DNA from: Paenibacillus sp. YN15
GTDB lineage: Bacteria; Bacillota; Bacilli; Paenibacillales; NBRC-103111
NCBI RefSeq assembly: GCF_003285005.1
Contig: NZ_QMFA01000027.1
Span: 1,398-65,397 of the forward strand
Length of the DNA: 64,000 nt
Direction of reading: 5' to 3'
The notes under the pieces were generated by a model. It saw nothing but the letters and a program-made list of their open reading frames with translations. It had not been told where the DNA came from and ran no database searches. The translations under genes and the position numbers were made by a program. Each line of letters opens with the position of its first letter. Positions within the stretch are counted from its first letter, which is position 1. This document shows positions 39,037 to 46,695 of this stretch, in pieces.

Positions 39037-40662
39037 ATGATAGCGAACCATAATCCGCAACCATTAAGCGCAGCGGTAGCGCAGAAGATGGTTGACGGTG
39101 GCTATGCGGAGTATATCCGCAAGCATCCTATTGCGCGAATGAGCGAACCTTCCCCCGCAGTATTGACGCAATGGGCGAAGGGCGCTCCGAATGGACTCGT
39201 AGATATTAGTGAAAAGGCGGCGGTTATTACGGAAAATCACGTTGGGTACGATCTGCGTAATGATGAGCGTCCCTTTGCGCACAAGATTCCGCCCGGTGGT
39301 AATTGGCGCGATCTATCGGAAATTGAACAAGCGCAGTTTATGGGCGGAGCATTACGGAGTGGCGGCGGTAAAGTCGGATATCTACGTAGAGAGCGCTGGG
39401 ACGACGCTTCTCACACAGTACTAGCTGCGCCAATGGCGAAGGCTACTTGTCAACTTCACCCTGGACAATTGGACGAAAAGGAGACGATTACACTGCGCAA
39501 TTATAACGTAACGCCTGCGCTTCCCTCGAACGGGTTAACGGTGGTCGAGTTGTTTTGTGGCGGCGGATTAATGGGCGTAGGACTGGCGGCGGCTGGTTAC
39601 GATATCATATTCGCGAACGACTTCGATAAGAACGCGGTAAAGGCATACGCACACAACCTCGGCAATCACGTCATTTGCGGAGATATTACGTCCGATGACG
39701 TACAGCAGCACATTCCTGACGCTGACATTATCGCAGGCGGTCCGCCGTGTCAGGATTACTCCGTTGCTGGTACGGGAGCTGGCGAAGATGGTGAGAGAGG
39801 CCGCTTGGTATGGACGTACCTTAACGTAATCGAGCGCAAGCAGCCGAAAGCTTTCGTATTCGAGAACGTTAAGGGGTTGATTGCGAAGAAGCACCGCGCA
39901 ACATTTGACGCATTGTTAGCGGAGTTTGAACGCATAGGCTACGCCGTGTCCTGGCGGCTGATTAACGCATGGGATTACGGAGTGGCGCAGAAAAGGGAGC
40001 GCGTGTTTATCGTAGGCATCCGCAAGGATCTCGGATTTACATTTGCGTTCCCTGAACCGGATGCGAGCGGGTATCGGACGCAGGTGCTGCGGGATGTTAT
40101 CGGAGATTTACCGGAGCCGAATAGCGGAGTCAATGCGCATATTCAGACGCAGGCAACTACGGTTAAGCCGGAGCATTCGCTATCGAATCAACGCGGTTAT
40201 GTGGCGAACTGGGATGCGCCAGGTAAGACGGTTTGTACAAATCGGTTAGACCATGCGGAGATTCATCCGGGACCAGATAACCACGATCGAGCATCCTTAA
40301 CCGAGGGCGCTATACGAGGGGCCCAACGAAGACAGGCGCAAGGCAATTTCCAGTCTGCACTCCGTACATCGAAGTGGGAGGAGCCCGCTTACACTATTAC
40401 GACACAACTTGCGAAAGACCCTACCACATACGTACCGCCTACTCCGCAGCCCCGTCGCTTCACCGTCCGCGAATGCCTGCGTATTCAATCCGTTCCCGAT
40501 TCGTACGTATTTCCGGACACAATAAGCCTTTCCGCGCAATACCGTATTGTCGGAAACGGCGTCGCATCGCGCGTCGCTTACTTAATCGGTTCGGCGTTAG
40601 CGGAACAACTTAACGCAGCATTAGCGAAAAATAACGCAGAGGAGGCGGTGTCCTTTGGGTAA
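39037..40662 (+). CDS. dcm: DNA cytosine-C5 methyltransferase with extra N-terminus
   Basis: A 541-residue enzyme. The complete C5 methyltransferase starts at about residue 168: VVELFCGGG (motif I, 169-177), GGPPCQ with catalytic C238 (IV), FENVKG (VI), QKRERVFIVG (VIII), and C-terminal GNGVA (X). Residues 1-165 are not a normal extension: PSPAVLTQWAKG and ALRSGGGKVGYLRRERWDDASHTVLAA resemble the target-recognition and C-terminal part of another C5 enzyme, without its catalytic motifs. This looks like a fusion remnant. AAGGAGTG precedes ATG 39037. Confidence 0.9.
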   Translation: MIANHNPQPLSAAVAQKMVDGGYAEYIRKHPIARMSEPSPAVLTQWAKGAPNGLVDISEKAAVITENHVGYDLRNDERPFAHKIPPGGNWRDLSEIEQAQFMGGALRSGGGKVGYLRRERWDDASHTVLAAPMAKATCQLHPGQLDEKETITLRNYNVTPALPSNGLTVVELFCGGGLMGVGLAAAGYDIIFANDFDKNAVKAYAHNLGNHVICGDITSDDVQQHIPDADIIAGGPPCQDYSVAGTGAGEDGERGRLVWTYLNVIERKQPKAFVFENVKGLIAKKHRATFDALLAEFERIGYAVSWRLINAWDYGVAQKRERVFIVGIRKDLGFTFAFPEPDASGYRTQVLRDVIGDLPEPNSGVNAHIQTQATTVKPEHSLSNQRGYVANWDAPGKTVCTNRLDHAEIHPGPDNHDRASLTEGAIRGAQRRQAQGNFQSALRTSKWEEPAYTITTQLAKDPTTYVPPTPQPRRFTVRECLRIQSVPDSYVFPDTISLSAQYRIVGNGVASRVAYLIGSALAEQLNAALAKNNAEEAVSFG

Positions 40663-41863
40663 GGCGGAGAGGTCCCGTTGGGACGGAAATGTCCGCTCGA
40701 TGGCGATTATTGCGAAGCCTGACGCGGAGATCACAGCGGAGGACTTAGCGTTCCTTCGCGATAACTATACGTCAACGGGAGGTTTACTTCCAAACGCATA
40801 CGCTGGCGGCGCGTTCTATACGCCAACACATGTAGCGCGCTTTATCGTCGAGGCGTTGCGCGGACTATGTGGCGGAGAATTTCCGCCAGGTTCCCGCTGG
40901 TTAGAGCCGAGCTGCGGAAGTGGCGTATTCCTCGAACATATTCCGGAGTCGTCCGAAGTAACTGCGGAGGTAACGGCACTCGAACTCGATCCGACGTCAG
41001 CCCGCGTATCCGCGCTATTGTATCCGCAGGTTAACGTAATCAACTGCGATGCCTTAACGCATGACCGACGCGACTATTACGATTTCGTTATCGGTAATCC
41101 ACCGTATGGCGTGAGCATCAACGTTGAGGCTGCGCAAGTACCGGACGATTACGTTACCCTAACGAAAAAGTCCGGTAAACTCAGCGGAAAGTCCGAGTCG
41201 GCTTTCATTGAGTTGGCGATTAAGGCTGCGAAACCAGGCGGGTACATTGCGTTTGTGCTTCCGAAGGGGATCGGATATAACGGGCAAATGGCTAAGATTC
41301 GCGAACTCATGCGGGAAACGTGCTGGCACATCGCGAGTATCGAGTTGCCTTCGGAAACATTTGCGCTGACCGGTACGACGATTAAGACGGACATACACAT
41401 TTTGCGGAAGATAACGCCAAACGCGCGGAAAGTTTACGTTAAATACGTGGATGTAGCTGGCGCTTACCATCGCGTAGAGCAGACGGAGGAAAGCGCAGCC
41501 GATACGTTTTGGTACGAGGGGCAGATGCCCGTGTTGCAAGCGCAGATTAACGATATCGGCTACGACAAGGACGGTAAATTGACGGACAAGTGGGGCGATG
41601 GCTTAACGCAGCTTGATGAGTTGACGGAAGCGTTCGAGAACACGCTGATGCGTGAAAATACAAACCCAATTACACCCGGTCTGTCCGGACTTGTTCACGC
41701 GTTTAACGTGAGGATTCCGCCTTACGAAGCCTGGCGCGCTAAAAACGGGTATATGGCGTACTGGAGCGTTCTGACACTTGGCCGCGGCGAGGAGTTTAAC
41801 GGAGAATCATCGTTCGATTTCGGATGGCAGGACCGCATTGTCGCGGAGTATTACGCAAGATAA
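40655..41863 (+). CDS. Adenine-N6 DNA methyltransferase, Type I/IIG-like
   Basis: A 402-residue gamma-class amino-methyltransferase. The SAM motif region lies around FYTPTHVARFIVEALRG and LEPSCGSGVFLEHIP (about residues 51-95), with the catalytic NPPYG at 148-152 (motif IV). The C-terminal 150 residues could be target recognition. No nuclease domain is visible. TTG start with GAGGAGG upstream overlaps the C5 gene by 8 bases, so the two are coupled. It probably shields phage DNA from host restriction. Confidence 0.87.
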   Translation: MGKAERSRWDGNVRSMAIIAKPDAEITAEDLAFLRDNYTSTGGLLPNAYAGGAFYTPTHVARFIVEALRGLCGGEFPPGSRWLEPSCGSGVFLEHIPESSEVTAEVTALELDPTSARVSALLYPQVNVINCDALTHDRRDYYDFVIGNPPYGVSINVEAAQVPDDYVTLTKKSGKLSGKSESAFIELAIKAAKPGGYIAFVLPKGIGYNGQMAKIRELMRETCWHIASIELPSETFALTGTTIKTDIHILRKITPNARKVYVKYVDVAGAYHRVEQTEESAADTFWYEGQMPVLQAQINDIGYDKDGKLTDKWGDGLTQLDELTEAFENTLMRENTNPITPGLSGLVHAFNVRIPPYEAWRAKNGYMAYWSVLTLGRGEEFNGESSFDFGWQDRIVAEYYAR

Positions 41864-41880
41864 CGAAGAGGAGGCGCAAT

Positions 41881-42294
41881 ATGGGCGCAGTTAAGATCGA
41901 TATTGAAAAGGACGAGCGCAATCTCAGCGTCAAATACGCGCTTAACGATAAGAGAGGCGTTCGCCTCCTGCTACGCGACCGGTATCATATCGCGAATAGG
42001 CGGTTCCTCGGCGATCTGGCAGCGGCGGATATTCTCATCGATTTAAACAGCGCAATCGAATCCGCAGGGTTAACGGAGCGGCAAGCGGAAGCGCTCGGAT
42101 ACGTCTACGGATATTGGCAGCTTACGCAGGAAGAAGCGGCGCAAACGATGGGAATCCGTCAGAATACGGTTAGCGAGCTGTTGGATATCGCGTGCGAGCG
42201 GATTGCTGGCGTGTTTGAGCGGTGGAACTACGGAGAAATAAACGTCGTAGCGGCGCAGCCGAACGAAACTACTGCCGAAGGAGAGAACGACTAA
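41881..42294 (+). CDS. Sigma region 4-like HTH protein, 137 aa
   Basis: A 137-residue protein whose C-terminal half holds a sigma-70 region 4-like HTH: GLTERQAEALGYVYGYWQLTQ followed by EEAAQTMGIRQNTVSELLDIA (about 64-105). The N-terminal half is unrecognised. GAGGAGG precedes ATG 41881. Embedded between two methyltransferase genes and 2 bases before the next, it may be a transcription factor for late genes. Confidence 0.72.
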   Translation: MGAVKIDIEKDERNLSVKYALNDKRGVRLLLRDRYHIANRRFLGDLAAADILIDLNSAIESAGLTERQAEALGYVYGYWQLTQEEAAQTMGIRQNTVSELLDIACERIAGVFERWNYGEINVVAAQPNETTAEGEND

Positions 42295-42295
42295 T

Positions 42296-43039
42296 ATGAC
42301 GGATAAAACGTTGCTTGGCGGCATTGAGTTAAATCGGATATACCAGCGCGACGTGCTGGAGTTGTCGCGTGCACTTCCGGGTGGGTGTGTAGATCTAGTC
42401 GTTACCGATCCGCCGTATTTGATGAATTATCGGAGCAATCGACGCGTAGCTACGGAAAAGTTTCGACACATTGAAAACGACCAAGATTCCCGCGGATTGA
42501 TTTCGGAATACCTGGCGGAATGCTACCGGCTTATGAAGGATAACACAGCGATCTACGTCTTCTGTAGTTGGCATCACATAGACTTCTTCAAGCAGGAGTT
42601 TGAGAAGCACTTTAAACTGAAGAATCTTATCGTGTGGAATAAGAATGTGCACGGTACGGGCGACCTGACAGGATCTTACGGGCCGAAGCATGAACTTGTT
42701 CTGTTTGGACACAAAGGACGGTCGTTGCTACGCGAAAAGCGCGTTCCTGACGTTATCGACTGCGCGAAGATATCCGGATCAAAGCTGACGCACCCTACCG
42801 AAAAGCCGACGGAATTGCTACGCCTCTTTATCCGGAATTCTAGCGATCATGGAGCGGTAGTTTACGACGGATTCGCCGGAACTGGCTCGGTATGCGAATC
42901 AGCGGCGGTAGAAGGGCGGTCGTTTATCGCATCGGAAATCGATCGCGAGTACGTAGAAATCGCAAATATGCGCCTTGATTCGTTACAGTTACCGCAGCCT
43001 ACCGATACCACATCCGAAGGAGAATCCGCTAATGTCTAA
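42296..43039 (+). CDS. Beta-class DNA N6/N4 methyltransferase
   Basis: A 247-residue amino-methyltransferase of the beta order: catalytic TDPPYL (D38-Y41) near the N-terminus, target recognition in the middle, and the SAM-binding HPTEKPTELLRLFIRNSS plus FAGTGS at the C-terminus. It resembles solitary phage or M.RsrI/CcrM-like enzymes. Third DNA methyltransferase within 4 kb. Its stop overlaps the next gene. Confidence 0.9.
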   Translation: MTDKTLLGGIELNRIYQRDVLELSRALPGGCVDLVVTDPPYLMNYRSNRRVATEKFRHIENDQDSRGLISEYLAECYRLMKDNTAIYVFCSWHHIDFFKQEFEKHFKLKNLIVWNKNVHGTGDLTGSYGPKHELVLFGHKGRSLLREKRVPDVIDCAKISGSKLTHPTEKPTELLRLFIRNSSDHGAVVYDGFAGTGSVCESAAVEGRSFIASEIDREYVEIANMRLDSLQLPQPTDTTSEGESANV

Positions 43040-43709
43040 CTATCACGAAAAATACGCGCAAATTACCGTAGAGTTACGCAAACGCCTGAAGCTGCGCAAA
43101 CACGGCGGAATCGTACCGTTCATCTACCGAGGGATCGCTAATCGCGATACAGGTTACGAATACGATATCGCTGACCGAGCGGAACGTATCCGCTTAATTG
43201 ACGCTATTACTGCGGATTATATGCGGGAGCATTCCGAATACGTTGCGGCCGGATTAGCGAAGTGGGAACGCGATGGATACCGGGGCCAGAGGCCAAAGAC
43301 GCAGCCGGTTAATAGCGCAATCCTCGAATCGTTGGCGGATGCGATATTGGACGAGGAGCTGACGGATATGAACGAGCATAAAGTGTCGCAGACGGAATAT
43401 CCGTTCTTATCCGCTACTCAACTAGAGGAGCGCCGTAACCGGGAATTTCCGCTGAAGATTGCGGAGGAAGTCGGAACAGACGGCGCAGATTACCGCATTC
43501 CGACGCGGAAAAAACGTCCGAAGCGCGATATCAAATTCCGCGACCGTGACGCGCACAAGCGAAACCGCGAACGGTCAGCGCAGTATAAGCGGGACACATC
43601 ACCGGGACCGATTACGCCACGCGTTACGGAGGCGTTCGTACAATGCCGCGGGATAAGCGACGCGTGGCGCAGGTATATTGCGCAAGAGACAGAAATCTGC
43701 GAGGTGTGA
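43032..43709 (+). CDS. Hypothetical basic protein, 225 aa
   Basis: Not recognised. The N-terminal part is helical (YHEKYAQITVELRKRLKLRKH) and residues about 160-205 are very basic (TRKKRPKRDIKFRDRD, HKRNRERSAQYKR), so nucleic-acid binding is likely. GAAGGAGA precedes ATG 43032, inside the previous gene. A terminator follows at 43751. Confidence 0.65.
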   Translation: MSNYHEKYAQITVELRKRLKLRKHGGIVPFIYRGIANRDTGYEYDIADRAERIRLIDAITADYMREHSEYVAAGLAKWERDGYRGQRPKTQPVNSAILESLADAILDEELTDMNEHKVSQTEYPFLSATQLEERRNREFPLKIAEEVGTDGADYRIPTRKKRPKRDIKFRDRDAHKRNRERSAQYKRDTSPGPITPRVTEAFVQCRGISDAWRRYIAQETEICEV

Positions 43710-43750
43710 CCGATATTTTACGCCGTTTGAAGGACATATATTATGAGGGG

Positions 43751-43786
43751 ACGCTATCCAACCGGATACGCGTTCTTTTTGTGTTT
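43751..43786 (+). terminator. Rho-independent terminator of the replication block
   Basis: ACGCTATCC (43751-43759) pairs with GGATA and GCGT (43764-43773, one bulged C) around an AACC loop, followed by TCTTTTTGTGTTTT. It separates the long rightward block from the Rep-like gene. Confidence 0.7.
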
Positions 43787-43814
43787 TCTAAGATAACCGG
43801 GAGGGGACCGTAGA

Positions 43815-44672
43815 TTGAACGAGAACAGACGTTTATACACCGCTGAGCATATCGCATTTACCGGAACAGGAACGGCATTCGATCCGGAAACAGGAGAGGC
43901 GTTGATTTACGCACCAGCAGCAACGCACAAAGTCGTTAATCTAGCGCAGTCGGAAGCGTTTAAGGAGCGCCAGCAAACGATAAAGGCCGGACGAAGCGTA
44001 GAGTTTACGATTACGAACATGAACAATATCGACGAGGTAATTGAGCGTGTATCTGATAAGCACTGCGGATATTTGCTATATCTACAATGCTTCGTTAACT
44101 ACGATACGACGCTATCTAATCCGAACAAAACCGCAATGAGCAAGGAGGACATCAGGCGGACACTTGGCGTAAGCAAGCCGACTGTGAACTCATTCTTAGC
44201 GGATATGATCGACAACGCGATAATCTTCGAGGATTCCGGAAGTTATCGCCTCAATCCGCGTTACCACTTCCAAGGTAAAACGAGTAATACCGCAATCGTG
44301 CGTACATTCGTCGCTAAGGTAAAGGAGTTATACTCGGAAGTTTCCGCGAAGGATCTCGGATTCGTCTACAAGCTGCTTCAGCACATTCACCTGGAGACGA
44401 ATACGATATGCGCCAATCCGTACGAACGCGACGTCGAAAATACCGTTCCGCTGACGAAGGAGGATATCGCTAGGATAACGGGAGTTGACGAAAAGACTGT
44501 GTACCGGAAGTTGCGTAAGTTAAAATTCGGAGACCAGTACGTATTTGCGGAGGTTGTGTACGGGCGATCGCGCTATTACAAGATTAATCCGTTCGTATTC
44601 TACCGGAAGCCTGGCGTACCTGACGCAACCTTGCGCGAAATGTTCTCCATCCGGAATAATTATCGCGGATGA
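43815..44672 (+). CDS. Rep-like protein with two winged-helix domains
   Basis: A 285-residue protein with two winged-HTH units: MSKEDIRRTLGVSKPTVNSFL (about 107-127, wing ending FEDSGSYRLNPRYHF) and LTKEDIARITGVDEKTVYRKL (about 216-236, followed by VVYGRSRYYKINPFVFYRK). The wing sequence YRLNPRYHF/YYKINPFVF resembles RepL-type plasmid replication initiators of Firmicutes. TTG start with GGGAGGGG upstream. The gene has its own unit after the terminator at 43751 and is followed by a repeat and a 1.26-kb gene-free region, the layout of an initiator next to its origin. A transcription regulator is the alternative. Confidence 0.6.
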   Translation: MNENRRLYTAEHIAFTGTGTAFDPETGEALIYAPAATHKVVNLAQSEAFKERQQTIKAGRSVEFTITNMNNIDEVIERVSDKHCGYLLYLQCFVNYDTTLSNPNKTAMSKEDIRRTLGVSKPTVNSFLADMIDNAIIFEDSGSYRLNPRYHFQGKTSNTAIVRTFVAKVKELYSEVSAKDLGFVYKLLQHIHLETNTICANPYERDVENTVPLTKEDIARITGVDEKTVYRKLRKLKFGDQYVFAEVVYGRSRYYKINPFVFYRKPGVPDATLREMFSIRNNYRG

Positions 44673-44724
44673 CATCGGGCATTTTCTTTACGAATACGGC
44701 CTGACATCGGGCATTTTCTTTACG
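44670..44724 (+). repeat. 23-bp direct repeat overlapping the Rep-like stop codon
   Basis: The same 23-base unit (TGACATCGGGCATTTTCTTT plus ACG) occurs at 44670-44692 and 44702-44724, period 32. The first copy begins at the TGA stop of the Rep-like gene. It may be a binding site pair or a recombination scar. Confidence 0.8.
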
Positions 44725-45934
44725 CTAAAAAACGCCGGAATCCCGCGCGGCACTAAGGCTGGCGGGAATTAGGGGCCGAAATTATTTCTTAGTCTTCTTC
44801 CGCTGACAATTGCGTAGGATAACGTCAACGTTACGCATAATATATCGCGTTGCTATTACGCCAGGATTCCGTATACACGAGCGGAGTTCTGGCGTTATTG
44901 TTTCGGCATAATCTGCGCAGGAGAGCGGAGGTAAGAGCGAAGAGATTAGCGTATCCGAGGCCGGGGGAAGAACCGTCCTCAAATCCGCAACGAATAAATA
45001 TTATTGAACATTCTGATACGTCACGGTATTTGACGTAGCAGACCAAGGGAACGCTAGTGACCGCGGCAGGCACCTATCCTTTATGATCGCGCTGATTCGT
45101 ACCGAATCCTCGGGATCTAACGCTATATACCGCTATATAACGATTCATTGCGTACAGTTAGCGCACATTACCGATATTACGCGCTGTTTCGTGTCTATAC
45201 GTTATGAAGGGTTACGTTAGATTACGCATGTAACCGTGCTATACACGGATCATAACGTCGTGTATACGTTTGTATACGTAACCTTCCGTATTATAGCGTA
45301 AATGTATAACGGAATGGCTGCGTTATAGCAACGTTAAATAAGCTACATATAATGAAGCGGAATTATAGCGTATGGATTGCGATAGGGCAACGTTAGATAC
45401 AGCGCTCGTGGTTACGGTGGATTACGGAGGGAAGCGTAGGTTAGCGTTATGACTGCGTATAGTCCGGATATGTGCGAGTGGTAGCGCAGATACAGCGGAT
45501 CGTAGCGTATTGATTACGTATGTGTCCGATTACGAGCGATGCTATGGCGTTTGTGTGCGCTCAATAGCGCTGTTACATCCGAATACTGCCGTATTACATC
45601 CGACGCTAATAGCGTTTCATCCGCAGAGGCGCTCGGACCGGGCGATAGCGTCAAACTCACGGGGTTATGCGTAAATACTCCGATTAGATAGCGGATTTGT
45701 CCGTATGTGGCGGACATTTGCGGGGATTGGCGTAGTGGTTGCGGATGAGGATGCGGAAAAATGGCGTAGTGGCGCGGTTTTATAGCGTAGGGACATCCGT
45801 ATAAAAGCGGACTTTTGTACATATGCCAGCACGTTAATGCGTTAAAGCGCGGACCCCCAGGCGGGGTAGCGTTGGGCTGCGCATTTGCTGTCCGGAATTA
45901 GCGCGCAATTTTTCTATCTCGGGAGGTAGCGGAA
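44725..45934. other. Long gene-free region, candidate origin
   Basis: About 1.2 kb with no supported gene. It contains a CCCGC/GCGGG hairpin (about 44742-44767; T6 on its minus-strand side), GATTCG-TAC-CGAATC (about 45092-45106), a 10-base direct repeat CGCTATATA (45121 and 45131), several GTATACG and ACGTTARATA words (about 45210-45400) and a run of ten TAGCG words, all on the plus strand, at about 45293-45790. Minus-strand frames at 44782-44982 and 45514-45822 lack ribosome binding sites. It follows the Rep-like gene and precedes the packaging genes. Confidence 0.5.
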
Positions 45935-46069
45935 ATGTGCGGTTTGTGCCGCTGGTTTAAGCGGTATTTGGCGGAGAATCCGGAAGAGGAATCAGCGTTC
46001 TATTCGTTCGGAATCGGATGTCCTCTCATATTGGCGGTAATGTGGATTGCCCTACGGATTAGCACGTAA
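45935..46069 (+). CDS. Small membrane protein, 44 aa
   Basis: Reads MCGLCRWFKRYLAENPEEES with a C-terminal membrane helix (about 23-42, YSFGIGCPLILAVMWIAL). GGGAGG is 10 bases before the ATG. The stop codon is the first base of the TAATTTCAC palindrome. Role unknown. Confidence 0.55.
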   Translation: MCGLCRWFKRYLAENPEEESAFYSFGIGCPLILAVMWIALRIST

Positions 46070-46203
46070 TTTCACCGTGAAATTAACAACGCCGTTTTGG
46101 CGTGTGAAATACGCTGTATTTCCGTCTCTACACCGCGGGAGTATAAAACTATTCCCAACGCTGTACAATCGCTAATTTCACGCAATTTACACGTAATTAT
46201 CAC
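46067..46203. repeat. TAATTTCAC repeat cluster before the terminase
   Basis: A perfect 9-bp inverted repeat TAATTTCAC-C-GTGAAATTA (46067-46085) is followed by GTGAAATAC (about 46101), TAATTTCAC (46173-46181), CAATTTACAC (46183-46192) and TAATTATCAC (about 46194-46203). The cluster lies directly upstream of the small terminase gene, where cos or pac sites and terminase operators are commonly found. Confidence 0.6.
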
Positions 46204-46223
46204 GTTAGAAAGGAGGCGTTAGT

Positions 46224-46664
46224 ATGTCGGAAGCAAAGAAACGTAGTCTTGAGGCGAAATTAGACGGACGCCAACGCAAAGCAGCGTTATTGTGCGTTCA
46301 GCGCGAATTTACTCCGGAAGATGAGCGGTTAGGGTTCGATGCCATTGCGGAAGAAGTCGGAGTATCGCGCAATACCCTTTACGAATGGCGTACGCAGAAA
46401 CGTCCGTTTATCGACTACGTTAATATTCTCGCGGACGAACATCTCGAAGAGAAGAGAGCGCTAGTTTACCGTCAGCTTATGAAGCTTATCGAAGGCTCGC
46501 AGCCATCCGTTAAGGCGATCGATTTGTATATGCGTCGGCACGGTTTATTGACCGAGCGCCAGGTTATCGAAACGAAGGATAGCGGAGCGGGCCGGAGTAA
46601 CGACGATGTGTCAGCGGAAATTGCGGAGCTGGAAGCGTTATTGAGCGAGGAAGTACCGGAGTAG
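46224..46664 (+). CDS. terS: Terminase small subunit
   Basis: A 146-residue small terminase of the phBC6A51 type. DAIAEEVGVSRNTLYEWRTQK (about 40-60) is the DNA-binding HTH, followed by an oligomerisation helix (LEEKRALVYRQLMKLI) and an acidic C-terminus (EIAELEALLSEEVPE) that would contact the large subunit. AAAGGAGG precedes ATG 46224. It should recognise the packaging site; the repeat cluster just upstream is a candidate. Confidence 0.85.
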   Translation: MSEAKKRSLEAKLDGRQRKAALLCVQREFTPEDERLGFDAIAEEVGVSRNTLYEWRTQKRPFIDYVNILADEHLEEKRALVYRQLMKLIEGSQPSVKAIDLYMRRHGLLTERQVIETKDSGAGRSNDDVSAEIAELEALLSEEVPE

Positions 46665-46695
46665 TCCGGACGCGTACGAAAGGAGACGATACGTT

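Noticed and set aside
44670-44724. Possible CRISPR array
   Set aside because: Only two repeats with a 9-base spacer and no cas genes.
44782-44982. Minus-strand 66-codon frame ending in KKTKK
   Set aside because: Needs a TTG start without a ribosome binding site; a hairpin with T6 downstream is suggestive but not enough.
45160-45195. Fourth copy of the GCGCGAAAC element on the minus strand
   Set aside because: CACGAAAC and GGTAATG are separated by 13 rather than 12 bases and the boxes are incomplete.
45514-45822. Minus-strand 102-codon frame in the second gene-free region
   Set aside because: Low-complexity translation, no ribosome binding site, and strand-polar words explain the lack of stops.
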